A stretch of DNA of 64,000 nucleotides from Archegozetes longisetosus (GCA_018873245.2 JAEMBT020000006.1:2607855-2671854), one strand, 5' to 3'. Shown: positions 37,101-50,300, numbered from the stretch's first letter. Notes: generated by a model not told the origin, from the sequence alone. Translations and numbers: made by a program.

Positions 37101-39678
37101 ATATGCATAAAGCATGAACTTTATCAAAAATACAACTTTCGCTTATCTCTATAAACGTTCAGAAACTTTGAGATGAGTACCAATCATGAATCAACCAGAA
37201 AAATGAGCTTATGTCCTGAAAAATGCCAATTTGCATGCTTTTTCCAAAGCCTCCGAATTTTTCGGGGTTGATTCGAATATATTCGATAGCAATGAAATCA
37301 TCCATTAATACGTTTCAATCTTTTCAAACGACTAGCAAACATTTTGAAAATAACATGAAATTTCAAGATTTTTTCGAAAAGATCAATTTTTAATTCAGTT
37401 TTTAGAAAACTTGAGACTAAAAATATATTCATGGAAACTTTAGTTTTTTATGACTCGTCTTGTCTTATTCTACTTAAATACGTAATCCTCAGAGGAAATT
37501 AGAGATGCATTAATAAAATATTTGATACAGTAAAACCTCTTTAACTGTGACACACGTTAGCAACTTTGAAAAACAATACAGAATGGCTATATAAAAATGA
37601 GGATTAACTGTTATTCGTCTTTAACTACATATTTAGGCTAGACGTGTTTTATTGTACAAGTAAATTCTTAACTTAAAAACTGCCAATTAGGCTAGAAATG
37701 CAGTTCCGAATTTTCACTGTTTTGCGTCCGATTTTCGTGGTCTCATGCCCGAAAAAGTCCACACTCTAGTTACGCATTAACTCAATCTTATAAATACATT
37801 TGAGACTATTTTAATAGGATTTTCTCCTCTGAACTCGTTATTGATGACAAGAGAACTCTTTTTTCTCTCTGGGGGTTTTAATATGTATGTCTTCATGGAT
37901 ATATGCAAAACTTATACCTCACTACTGTTCATCTCAATACTAGGTCTTAAAGGTCTTAAAAGAGCTTCGAAGTCAGTTTAGTGATTGAAACCCGTAGTAC
38001 TTGTAGTTTGATGGCCAGAACCTTTACTCTTTCGTAAAAAATTGGTTTCTTTCCAAGCATTAAGACAAGGGCAGATAATTCAATAAAATAGAGATTAAAT
38101 AATATTCATGCTTCGAAAAGCCAAAGTTTTTAAGCTTTTACTATTCTTTGAATGTTGCAGATCTCAAAATTTTTATAATTATGTCATATTATTGTTGAAA
38201 ATGGAAGTTTTCATTCAAAAAGTGCTAATTTCCCTGTAACTCTCAGGGTTATATACCGAAAACTTAAAATTTTAGTCTCCTTATAGGCAGCAAATGTCTT
38301 TTCTATTAATTTTTCAGTACTAGATCAGGCTTAAAATATAGGACTTATAAAGAGAGTACAAAATTAGAGTTTTATTTTTCTTGAAAATTTTTAAGCTCCT
38401 CTTGGAACTCAAATGAAAAAATTCCGAAAAAACTTTACTGAAAAAAGTTTTCTCATCAGAATCTTTGCCAGTTCTAGTGAATAACTCTATTAGAACTATC
38501 CAGCCCCAATTCCAAGAAAGTCGGAACCCTTCTCATAAGCAAAAGTGAGAATAAATTCATTTTGAGTCTTATTATAATTAATTATTTTTAGACTGGATAT
38601 TATGTAAAGTAATAATTGACGCAAAAATATCATTAAATTCTGTGAGTTATTCACATGACTTGCATAAAATGTTAAACCTAGAAAAGCAATTAATCTTCAA
38701 TTAAATGTTTATCCAAATAATCTCAACGTGTTTTTGTTATAACTTCATTAGAGTTTCAGCTTACATATTATCTCAGTTTGTTATCTTAATATTTGATAGA
38801 ATTAAACTCAATTAAATATCTATAAATCAAAAGCATAAAACCTTTTCATCCTTTTAAAATTCCAAAATATACGGCGTTTTGAATATTATCTACCATACAG
38901 AAATCAATAACTAAGGAGGACTTTTCTCAATTTTGCATGTACTTATGAAGTAAAGCGTATTATTACTGACACAATCCTAACGTAATTGGAACTAAGCGTG
39001 ATGTTCTAAAGTAATTCGGGAGTTAGCACCTCTAGACTATTAAGAGAAACATTCTAAATGTGAATAAATTTTCGAAAATTAATTTCAGATACATATGCAG
39101 TGTCTCATCTAGTGACGGGGCTGGAAGGACAGTGCTTCAGCCAGAACTATTCAAGTCATCAATACTGCTGATTTCTAGTAAAAATTTTCTTTTAATTTAT
39201 ATTACTCAGATTGTTTTGCTTGATTTAGAGTAGAGACTATTTTGAATCGATATTTTAAGAAATTCGTATTTTCGTCTCTCAATTCAGAAGTAATTTGAAT
39301 TTGAAGATTTAGAAATATATTCCCTGGGAAATATACTTCAAAACCAATCGATTATATCGTGTATTGTAGTAGACTCTGCGTTTTCATTGTCAGGGAAAAA
39401 TTTTTTGTTGGCATATTAGAAGAAAGCTCTTCAAGTGAGACTTCGTTAGAAATACTGTCGGGGCATTCCTCGATGGAACTGTATTACAATCACCGTGCTC
39501 AAGAGTGCTCACAAACAAGGGAATCGCTAACGGAGTGTGGTCAAGCCTCACTTATAGATCTTTTCATCTGAAATCCAATGATCATTTAAAGCACAGCCTA
39601 TGATCCTTACAGCTTATAGCTTGCTTTTTACCTCAGTTAAAATATTATTAATCGTTTATAGTTTGCATTTTCGGCTAG
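34198..39678. other. 5.5-kb region with only tentative upstream exons and one MITE
   Basis: Nothing was recognised from 34.2 to 37.5 kb. A 127-bp pogo-like remnant is at 37528-37654. Two open stretches preceded by AG acceptors, at about 39091-39173 (frame reading YICSVSSSDGAGRTVLQPEL) and 39406-39530 (frame reading EKFFVGILEESSSSETSLEI), could be internal exons of the gene ending at 40273. I could not find a phase-consistent join for them. Confidence 0.35.
37528..37654. mobile_element. Pogo-like MITE remnant
   Basis: The left end CAGTAAAACCTC (37528) and the reverse complement of the right end, CAATAAAACACG (37654), form short imperfect inverted repeats flanked by TA on both sides. It is noncoding. 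Confidence 0.4.
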
Positions 39679-40273
39679 TGTTCAAACTCTAGAACTTATT
39701 GATGATACGAATAATTTTGAATTATTGAATAATCAGCTTTATATTTTCCAGAACTCCAAATATGAAGAGTCGAGTAAAAACTTGGCAGATTTTATAATTC
39801 TGAATCCAGTCCAAAGTGAAATTATCGGCTGCACTACTGGTTACGTATTAAAAAATTGAAAGTTCTGAGTCGCAATTTTTAGCCAAATGGCTTTGAGTCG
39901 AACATTTGATAGTATATAAATCAAAAGTCAAATTTTTCATAGCCTAAACTTGTGAATCGAAATATTTTGAGATGAATGGATTTGTTGGCCTCTAATTTTA
40001 TTCTAAAATTTTCGTTATGATATTTATTTCGCTTATATTACTAATTATCTTTGTTACATTTCAATGTCATGCTAATATCTTTGAACTTATAAACGCATTA
40101 AAGTCTAAAAAGAATTTTTAGATATTGGTAATCTACCTAATAAAGTAAGACGTAAATATGCTAAAGTTAACAAGATCATTTTGAAATTGACTGAACACTA
40201 TGAAGACGGTCGCAATGGTATCCTAGATTTTCTTGAGACTGCTGATTTTATTTTTAAATTGAAGACAAATTAG
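39679..40273 (+). CDS. 3' exons of an unidentified gene
   Basis: Exon 39679-39839 (frame VQTLELIDDTNNFELLNNQL...DFIILNPVQSEIIGCTT) is followed by a G|GTTACG donor. It joins in phase 1 to exon 40122-40273 (DIGNLPNKVRRKYAKVNKII, then a Glu/Asp-rich C-terminus ending FKLKTN). Splicing removes an in-frame stop that would otherwise end the first exon at 39855-39857. An AATAAA follows 29 nt after the stop, which supports a real 3' end. The acceptor at 39676-39678 is weak and the 5' part is unresolved. I do not recognise the protein. It is hydrophilic, with no signal, membrane segment or cysteine pattern in the visible part. It could instead be a pseudogene remnant. Confidence 0.5.
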
Positions 40274-40301
40274 TTTTATGAAATCTTGGTAGTAATGTTT
40301 T

Positions 40302-40307
40302 AATAAA
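40302..40307 (+). promoter_or_regulatory. Polyadenylation signal after the unidentified gene
   Basis: AATAAA 29 nt past the predicted stop codon at 40271-40273. Confidence 0.5.
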
Positions 40308-41624
40308 GTTTTATCAACTCCAACTTATTTAAACATTATTATTTTTGAGTCTTATTTTGCGACTTTAGAAATTTAGACCACACAAGCCTTAGACTTAAAA
40401 CACTCGACTCGCTATATTCGACTAAATAAAAATTAGACCATCTAATATGTCATAACACTATTACCTAAGTGTCACTACCTGAGGCCCAAGTCCTTGGAGT
40501 AAACTTAGCCAATTTTTATAAAATATTCAATCTATTTATTAATCAAAGCAGTTTCAATTGATGCTTACTTTTCGTTTTCAACCGTAGTCGAAGATTAGTC
40601 TACAGTCTAATTACAGCTCATTAATCCCAAAATAATACTTTTAGTCATACTGACAAATAATCTCGACTAAAATATAATCCAATCAATGTTAATGCCAGTT
40701 ATTATGAGAATAAGTTTTTGTTAGTTTTCGTATTGAGCGAAAGCAATGAATGTATTAAAACTTTTGATACATTATACAACTTACTCATCCAAAACTTGCA
40801 TGGAAGACCATATCATAAGTTGGAAGTCTTACAATTGAATAAGTGGGTAAATTGAGGCTTAATGCGCCAATTCTCCAGTTTTAATTAAAGCATCTTATCA
40901 ATAAGATTGGGTCTAAGGTAAAGTTAATTTAGTTGATTTTATGAAAAGATGCCGTATTTGTCGTTCAGCTTTATCCACAAAGGTTACCTCAATAGTTGCT
41001 TTGCTACTTGTTATCACAAAAGTTGAGCTTCAGAGGTTTCTTTATACTTATTTGGCTTTAATTTTATTCCCATTAAAAGTTTACTAAACTATGGAAATCA
41101 GTTAAAGCATTACCTTATATCTTGCGGTTAAAATAGTTATTTAACTTGTGATTAGTTTAAAGAAAATGCTAGATCTTCAGACCTGTAGGCTCTATGTTTG
41201 AAAACTATATTAGTATTGATTTTATCGAATGTCCATAATTTTATTTTTGCTCAAAATTGTGATTTTGAGTCAAATTATAAACAAAATTAATAACTTATTG
41301 AACGAATTACATGGTATTGATAGAAGTTTTGTACAATCGTAAAAAATTAATAACAAATCGAAAGGTATATAACTTTTTAATTAACATCACTTAATATGAG
41401 ATGAAAGACAAATCAAACAATATGTAGTTTTTCTTAAAGATAACATTAAAAAAGACAGACAACAAATAATTAATTTTGATGTTAAAACTCGGTTAAAACT
41501 TGTCGTATGCCTCAAATGATCTACAAATCACTGAATAATTGATCGATAAAAGTAAGACCTTATCAAATCACTTCATGGGAATTAATTGACACACAATTTC
41601 AAGTTAATATACATCACAAACGCA
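40308..41624. other. Intergenic and 3' region downstream of the neurotrophin gene
   Basis: AT-rich sequence. The neurotrophin 3' UTR should lie in the right part. No nearby canonical AATAAA was seen on the minus strand close to the stop. Confidence 0.4.
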
Positions 41625-44490
41625 TCAAAAGAAAGGATCAGATATTAAATGATTGTCTTCTCTGTTTTGTTGCTTAGATATAACTCTTCGACCTCTTCCT
41701 ATATCGTTATTTTTGGGCCAAATGGCACAACCGCACGAGCCACGAATCGCGATCACTGACCAGCCCGTGTCACCGCTGTTTGTGACCACTTTTCCATAAG
41801 TCCATATGTAGTTTTCTTTACATTTTGAATTCCATGCCTTATACAAAAGTAAAGGTTAGAACTATATTTTACTTTTGAATAACTTTCAAGTCAAGTCTAA
41901 GTAAAAGTTTGCATAGTTTTTAGCGAAATCAGTGCGAAACAACTCTCTATAAAGGTTTGAGCAGACAAGTCTTAGTTGTTATTCCTTTGCTTGAAAATCA
42001 ATTATTTCATTTGGCAATAAAAATGAACTCGCATTGTGATAATTAAAGTATCGAAAACCTATCGTAATAAAGAGAATAAGTGACGATGCTCAGCACAAGC
42101 AATTTCGAATCAATTTTGCTATCATTTGAAAACTGAACTATCTTTGTATTCATGATTTTTACTAACTTTTAGGACTAATCAAATTTTGCACTGTTCATTA
42201 AGTAATTTCAACTTGAAACAATAATGCTCAAATTTAAAAACAATCAATACATGAGTAAACATGTATATTTGTAATGCGTTTGCAGTTTGTAAAACGCTAT
42301 CATTGGGAGTCGTACTGAGAATCATATTGGTTCTGAAAATGATCGTTATGTTGTAAATTACAACTATTTAGAAATATAGACGAAAAAAGGCATAATCTAA
42401 TCTAGTCCATATTGATCTATTGACTTGAAATTGAATTTGAAGCTATTTTTGCTAAATATTAGCGAGTAAACACAATCCCAGTAGAACTTAAACTTGATTA
42501 TCCCTTTAAATAAATCTGATTTTCAGTCCAAATTCTATCGATATTGATGCTCTTACAGCATGTTTAGGCTACTATTGTCCAACGAACAAGTTAATAAATA
42601 CTGTAATTCAATCAAAATCTCTAGATCTGTGCTTAACTTCATACTAACTTTCGATAATGAAATTGTCTTTTAACGCAGTAAATATCACAATACATGTACA
42701 CCAATCTTATACTTTATTTGTAGGACAATGAAAGAATTACTCCTAAAGAATGTTCTGCTTAGATCTTTCTAGATAATTTATTATAAAATATTTCGAAAGT
42801 CTCCGTGTTTATTATGTAAAGTTGAATAACGAATTTGCCAAACGCAAATTGGGTTAGAGATGAATCAATAAAACTTTGCATCGATAAAGCCATTACTTAC
42901 TGAGCCGTTTGCGACTCATTCTTTAGAAGTTTTATCAAAATTGACTAATATTTGACTAGGTTGATCCAAAAATATATTTTTAAATGATTTGAGCTCTCAA
43001 AGGATGCATAATTGAACTTTAGTTATGACAATTCGTTCTACGATATTACGACCATTGCTATTAATAGCATTTGCTTTTAATTTCAAATTTTACATAATTC
43101 ATAAATTCATAGATCCATTAAAGTGGACATAAATTAATCAAATTACCACTAACTGAATCTATAGAGCGAGTTCATTATAAAGGCTCAAACCTTTCAGAAA
43201 TTTCATCATTTTTATCTAATAATCAAATTTCCCAAATCTTCGAACTCTTGTGGGATTTTCAATTTGAAATACTATTTAATTATTAAAATACAAATAATTA
43301 ATTCTGGAAATGTTTGATCTTCAGGTCCATTAGTGTAATCTATCAATAAAAGTAATGATATGCCAAACAAAGGATAAACAAAGGAATAACGTTGCAGTAC
43401 GCTTAAACTAATGAGAACCCAAAATAGTTTCTAACAATAGATACATTTCTAAGCATTCATTCATAGCAATTAGTATATTGTATACGAAACCCTAACTTTG
43501 GCAGTAATCAATGATCAGTCTCCAAGTGAATTCAAAATCGCTTTTCTGTTGATGTAACTTGACTTTCGATCAAATAAAGTGAAGCTACGTTATGGAAAAC
43601 TCAATTTTCCGGGTCTTTCGATTTCGCTATAATGAGGTTTCACTTTACAATTGATGTTTACTTAAGATCAAACACTATTTTGCCCATAAAAATGACTTTT
43701 CGATGGATAAACACTGGATTTGAATCAGAATACAAGTAAAATCCTGTTACAACGAAGTGAATTCTCGGTATTATCGAACTTGGTTATAGCGAGATTTTAC
43801 TGTATTTAAGCGATTCCTCTAATGTAAGAATGATTTTTTATTGCTTTCAAACCAGTAAACTGAAGCTTATTTGAAAGAAAAACTTTTTCTTACCATTTTA
43901 TCGACCCCACGACACTGAAGATTTTGATTATATTTATGACGATTGTCAGAATAATCGACATCGTAGTAATCAACATTACGGGAGCAGAAAGTTTCATAAA
44001 AATACTGATTAATAAGAGTGCCGTTGACTGGTATCCGCTGAACAATAGTTAGTTTATTTCCGTACGGGTCTAGAGCTTCAGATTCGGCCACCCAATCGGA
44101 TACTGATGGACATACGTCTTGAGCCAATTCAGGCAATTGGTTCTCATTAGAATCAGATTTTCTTTTACTCCTTTTCACGGTTTGAGGTCGTGGTAATGGA
44201 TGAGGTTTTTTCGATGAGAACCTAACCATTCCGGAACGTATTGGCAGTTTGAGAATCGCTTCTAACAGATGTGGCTCTGGTCTTAAAGTATGATTAATCT
44301 TGCGATTCTTATGGCCCAATAGCAGGTATGGTCGAATCCTATCTGAACTCAGTTCTCCTCCCGTAAGAATGTCATCGAATTCTTCGATAGCTATGCTGAT
44401 TCTTACGTAGCAAATAATTAATTGTAAGATTAGCGTTAAATAAATATTTGATGCCTTCTGAGATATAATATTCTTAATTAAAAACTTCAT
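41625..44490 (-). CDS. Neurotrophin (NGF-family cystine-knot ligand)
   Basis: Two exons, 44490-43894 and 41837-41625, join in phase 0 (ATG|GTAAGA ... TATAAG|GCA) to 269 aa. A hydrophobic signal segment (about 17-35) and a prodomain are followed by RSKR at 107-110, a furin-type site of the same sequence as the human NGF site. The mature part has CPSVSDWV, NQYFYETFC, CRGVDKM-AWNSKC and GWSVIAIRGSCGC, which align block by block with vertebrate neurotrophins. Six cysteines at about 127, 169, 193, 205, 234 and 236 match the neurotrophin knot, with a 24-residue C2-C3 spacing instead of about 10. Neurotrophins are secreted dimers that bind Trk and p75NTR receptors; receptors are not in this window. 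Spatzle was considered, but it lacks the CRG...WNSxC block and the terminal C-x-C. A 33-residue basic and polar tail follows the last cysteine. No defect was seen. Confidence 0.9.
43575..43647. repeat. 73-bp imperfect palindrome (pogo-terminus type)
   Basis: The left half starts TAAAGTGAAGCTACGTTATG. The reverse complement of the right half starts TAAAGTGAAACCTCATTATA. It lies in the neurotrophin intron. It looks like two pogo-like terminal repeats joined with almost no interior. Confidence 0.5.
43731..43804. repeat. 74-bp imperfect palindrome (pogo-terminus type)
   Basis: The left half starts TACAAGTAAAATCCTGTTAC. The reverse complement of the right half starts TACAGTAAAATCTCGCTATA. It ends in TA on both sides and lies 83 bp from the palindrome at 43575-43647, just downstream of the neurotrophin exon 1 donor. 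Confidence 0.55.
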
Positions 44491-47264
44491 ATTTAATACT
44501 CATTTAGTTTTTGAAACAAATAATAACTTTCTCTGCAACAGTTATAGATCTTTGACTGACTTAAACTGCATTCGATGACTAGATCTGAAGAGAAGATTTT
44601 TAGGATTTATATTAAAACTTTGAGCAGTGCTTACAACGAATTTTTCGCTTAGGAGTAAGTCATGTAAGAGTGTGTGCAAGAGATGGGATGGAATTCACGG
44701 CTTATACGCAGTTCATTCATAGGTATAGCCAACCAAAAAGGTAAAAATGAGAGAATACGAGCGTAGGTGTTGTTAACATATCTACACTACAGCTAAATTA
44801 CAATATGACTTCTCAATGAAGATAATTAGTCAGTGCAGCATAAATTTGAGCTAAATTTAGTGTTTTTTCGGGACATTTAATGATCTATTAAGTTGTGGTT
44901 TGATATATAAAATGCTTTGAATAATTACTGGACTTCTGGATCTGGTATTGGCTTCACGTATTTAAATAAAAATATTTGATTAACACTTAATGAGTTGGGT
45001 TGAGGTTTCGATAAAATAGGAAATAGGAGTTCAGTAAATATGCATAACTTATATTTATATGAAGTCATTATAGATTCAAGTGAGCGAATCGTATGTCGAT
45101 CTAATGTCGGGTGTAATTACTAGTGATGTATTTATTCAAATTTTCTAATTGCAAATGTCATAACAGAATGGGGTTGACCATCTGTCCAAAAATTTTATCT
45201 TTAAAGCTAAGATTTTCAGTCGAATAAATACAATAACCAAGATCCCCGAAAAATTAGTCTGAGCACTTAGTGCCCAAGCTTTAAGTTTTACAAATTGCTT
45301 TTGTCCAAAAGATATACACTTATTGTAAATAATAATTAACTGCTACGGATTAAGGCAATTTTCAAAGTTTGCTAACGAACCGAAAATTGGACAAACTTCA
45401 CTAATACAGTAGTTTTTCAGTTGTTTTTAGCAAATTTACAGTTTAAACATTCGTAGTTGAATAAAATTAGATTTTAGTCAGCTTTGGAATGAAAAATTGA
45501 CTGAGTTAATATATAAATCTACGATTATCGGTGTGCCAACAAGTATGCTTGCAAACTTATGGATGCTCGAGGCCAAAAATAAGCTAACATATGAGTGAAA
45601 ATTTTAAAAAATGTAGTGTTCAGTTCTGTCTTTGCATCTTTCATGAAATGTTTGGTCGAGCAAAAAATGGTGAAGTAGTCACCCTATACCACGCTATATA
45701 TATTACCTCATCTGAAAAATTCAATATAATCTAAAACTAGGAATAAATTTGAATATTAATCATAATAATATTAGAGAAGATTAATCTATAATCATTAATT
45801 TATGGACAGACTTATTTATCTAAAGTCAAATTAGACTATAGAAGAATTCCATGTTTTCCAAAGTAATATCTATTTTTGGCAATAATTCGAGTTATAATTA
45901 AGTTTTCTTTTCATTATCCTTAAATTTTTCATTGTTTATTTAACATTTTCAGTTCCGAAGCAATTTTATTGTATTTTTCTAGTACTATTTGCTGATCTCA
46001 AAACAAGTTATACTGTATTGAAAATGAATCCTTCATTACGTGAATGTGAACCTACCACTGTATGATATTAATGTTTCAAACTCACTTAAATATATGATGC
46101 ATTTGCAAAATGAAAAACTTGTAATTGAACTAAAACTTCTAGAACTAAATTTATAATTTTTCAATCGATATCAGACTGAAATTCATTCCTTAATATGAGA
46201 TCTGAGACGCTAAGTCTCTTCAATTTCTCGAATTTCTTAAGGTCAAAATCTTTGACGTTTTTAGATAATGCATTCAAGTATTATCTTGCATTCAAACTTT
46301 GAGATTGCTATTTTACTATATTAATGCTTTGATATTCATCGAATAAGTTTAAGATGCACTTACACCGGATGTCTTTGTCGAAACAAACTACAAAATTGCA
46401 TACAAACTCTTTTTTGCTTTAGCCTTTTGATAAAAAAATATGAATAATGTATTGATAAATGAGAATCTGGCTTTGAATTTTTTATCAATAGGACTCATCG
46501 AAAAGATGGATAAACAAGAAAGTAATGTTTAGTAATGCTATGAATGCTTTGATTGTTAGTAAATGTTCAGTTTACAAAAATAATCTTGTTATTTAAACAT
46601 TAATTTTTAAGATTATCATAAATAAAATAAGCAAAAGTCAATATTGCTAAAGGTTACTCGTAAACCAGTGCAGATACATAGTTCTTAAGAAAATGTTCTC
46701 ATTTAACTGAAAAAGTTTCAGTGAGTTTTAGTGAGAACGCCCAATATTAACTTTGGTATTTCGTAAATAAACATTTATTGTTTTGTCAGGCAATACAATG
46801 CAAGAGAAAAGTGGATTACCTCTATTGATGAGAGAGTAGATGCGTCTTTACTCTGTCATATAACTTAACAGTTGGTCTAATTGCATTGATTCTAGGAATA
46901 TTATGGAAAAATTAGTTATACGCGTAGTTTTTTAACGGCAAGCTTGCGAGAAAGATCAGAGTTGCATTTAAAAATTAAGAGAAAATTTTGCACATAAGTT
47001 TTTCTCTTCGTTGATTTAGTTATTAAATTTTCGTTAATAAGCCCGACAATTTTGTTTTCTCTGACTACTAATTTCTAACTACTAACAACCAACTACAGTA
47101 AAACTTATCTATCTTTGAAATGCACTTCTTAAAAAGCAACATAAAAATCTCATAGAAAATATGGTTGTTGTACATTTTAAAAACCATTTAATTGCATTTA
47201 TAGAGAGCCTTTCCTGCATTAACATTTCGACAAAATTGATTAGATGACTAAAAAACGTTAAAGT

Positions 47265-47320
47265 GGTTCAAATTAGATTTCATGAGACCTTTAAATTAGC
47301 CATGAAATCTCATTTGAACC
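47265..47320. repeat. Hairpin with 20-bp arms
   Basis: Arms 47265-47284 and 47301-47320 are inverted repeats matching at 19 of 20 positions with a 16-nt loop. A second outer pair (about 47231-47240 and 47345-47354, ATCAATTTT type) suggests a decayed foldback element of about 125 bp. Confidence 0.6.
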
Positions 47321-50300
47321 CTTTAGACATCTCTGAATTGCCTGATCAATTTTATTAAAATACTGCTAAATAATGTAAAGGTGTTGAAGTGAGTGGGCAC
47401 AGACCCACATAATTCAAGTTTAAAGCAAGCTCTTAAGAATAATGTTGCAGAAGTAGAATCATTTTTACGGCAAACTTTTTTGTTTCATTAAATTTTATGA
47501 AATTTTTCAATTTTGAACACGATAATTCTATCAAAAATTACAATAATTTATTAAATTAGATCAGATCATTTCATCAAAAATGGTTTATCACTGGTGTTTA
47601 TCGAGAAAAGTGTGACATTGATTTAGACAAAATAATAAACTATTTTTCACTTTGTAGCAATAAATAAGAGTAGTATAGGTACTTAATCAAGTTGATACTA
47701 TATTGTCATCCCCGTGTCCACCTGCGCGAGACTTTCTGGCTTTACCACTAGTAAAATGTATGAAACAAAATGTATTAAAAGCTCAGAAAATATTAGTTCA
47801 TGACTAACAAGAATCATTATGATAATAGTTACTATATCTTGTGAAAAATGATTATAGGGATATATATTAAGGATAACAAAAGCTTGGGTGCAACAAAATA
47901 AAACTTTATTATTCTTTTCGAGTTAAAAAATAATTCGCTTTAGGCTTTAGGTTAGATTAGATTCAAAATTATAGGACTCAAACCTGAATGAAGAAAGTGA
48001 ATCCGCATCTGATTTAATAAACCATAAAGGGTCGATAATATGCAAGAGTATATGGTATTTTATGCAAAATTCTGACAATTACAGTAATTAATTCTAAATT
48101 AAATAATTAAGATCATTTTGATTTTAAGCCTTTTTCTATGACAAGTTTTAATAATGTTTTCGAAGATAAAGTAAATAAAGTAAATCAATTTTTAATGACA
48201 TTGATTTTTTGAGAGTTTCAAGTTGATCACTTCATTGTTTACAACTGTAAAAACAGTATAAAATATAGAAATAATCTCATACAATAATCTAATTGATCGA
48301 TTATGGTTAGATACCTGCAAACTTTTTTAATCAATCCATTCAATATCAATGTATAAGAACTTAAAGAGTGAGGCTCTAGTTTGAAAAATTAATAATTAGA
48401 CAAATCAAAGCTACAAAAACCTTCGAATTACAACAAAGCTTTTCGTTTTCGTTATCTAAACTACAGTTACTCTAACTGCAAGAAAGAGCTACCAAAAACC
48501 AGTTTTAGGTTAGGTTTAATAAACTTTAATCTATTTGTCAATATTTTGATGTAGTTTTTAGTGCGTGTCAGGTTAAAAGAGGTGCTCATAAGTCAGTAGT
48601 TCTCTATTAATGCGTTCCTACAGCTATAACAGATATTGTATGCATTGATTCCGGAAAATAAATGCTTTGAGGGAATAGTCTATTAAATGAGTCGTGGAAT
48701 ACACTGTACAAGTCATGGCTTATTTTCATAGCTTATAAAAATTTCATTACTTTATTTATAGTGCGAAAACCAATAATGTTTTTGCCTCTAATTTTCTGCA
48801 AATCTTTTATTTTGACAACTCTTAATGAAAATAATTTGATTTTTCTTATCGATTCTTCGAATTCTTTCGCGCGAATCAAATGTTCTTTCTCTTTCCCTAT
48901 TTTGGACTATCTTTTTGAGCAATAAAAATCTTATCAACACTAGATTTGTTGTGCATATGAAGTTCATTATCATTGGTTTGTAGATAATAAAGACAGAAAA
49001 TTAAATTAATCGTAGTTTTAATCAACTATTTAGCTATGGATTTACAAAATACTGAATTCTCTGGAAAATGTTTTTTGGTTGAGTTGGGGGCTAAAGGCAA
49101 AACTGATTTTCGTTCAGCAACTAAGCCTCGGAAAGTAATACAACTTTATTAAGATTTCAACAGGCAGTCAAGTTTTCAGATTCGTCGAAAAAATTTTCTG
49201 AATCTATTTAAACTGAATTGGTTGAAGAATTTTCTAAAATGAAATTCTTTATCTTAAGTAAAAGTGATTTGCATGTTTATGAAATACCCAGAAAATAAAG
49301 TTACAATGAGAAACTTGGGTATAAAATCGAATTTCGAAATCATTTTGCAGGTTCTTTTGTGAGGAATTGAGCTGAAAATGATATTATTCAAAGCTTAATC
49401 CGAAAAAATCCAATTTCTATTACATCATCTTTATTGATAGTGCAGTGATTTTTTCAACATTTATGCTTAAGTGGAATTACATTTAATCATGTAAGTATCA
49501 AAGTTATATTCAAACAAGTCAAGAATAAAAGTTCCGCAAATAAGCTAAACTTGTACTAAATTGGACTCAAATTTGATTGCCTTTGACATTTTATAAAATG
49601 TGAAGTGCTATTTCCACTCATAAGATTAGCCCTAAATATAAAACAATAAAAGAGTATTTCACTTTACAGACAAAAGGTTTAACTTGGGTCTTTTTCACGC
49701 TTCAAATCCAAGGTTTTCAATAAAGACCTTTAGCTTTTTTACAGAAAGAGTTCAATGATTTTGGAAAATTTGATAATTTGATTATGAAAATGTTTCATTG
49801 AATGTATAATTTTCTGAAGCATAGCGTGACAATAAAAAATGTTGGTATTAATCTTAAGTACTTGGGTTTGAAATAAATGTTATTGGAATTGTCGCTAAAG
49901 CCATATAACTTTCTAAAGAGAGAAAAACTAAATTTAATGTGATAGAAAAGGGTGGAGCGCATAATATTTAAACTTTTGCTTTTTTGAATAAATCAAAATT
50001 TTATAATAGGTATTAAAAACAATGAGATAATTAGTATACGTAGAGGTATAAAGAATATAACTTTAGATTTAAAGAAACACTCTATTTTGTCACTTAAAGC
50101 TTGATTGAGTTTAGGAACTGGTAGAGTACAGATTAAGATCCTTATGTTTATTATTCGAATAAAGCTAATAATTTAAAATAGAATTATTCAGTCAATCAAA
50201 AATTCAAAATTACTTTATTTATAAAGCTGTTTTCAATTGCTCGACACAAAAAGTTCAATGTTTATTACATTATTATTTTTAAAAACTGTTTTGCTTGGCT

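Noticed and set aside
41625..44490. Spatzle-type ligand instead of neurotrophin
   Set aside because: The CRGxD...WNSxC block and the terminal C-x-C match neurotrophins; the typical Spatzle C-terminal double-Cys pattern is absent.
48788..48973. Arg/Lys-rich 61-aa minus-strand open frame
   Set aside because: Low complexity (RERERT-like) without similarity or gene context.
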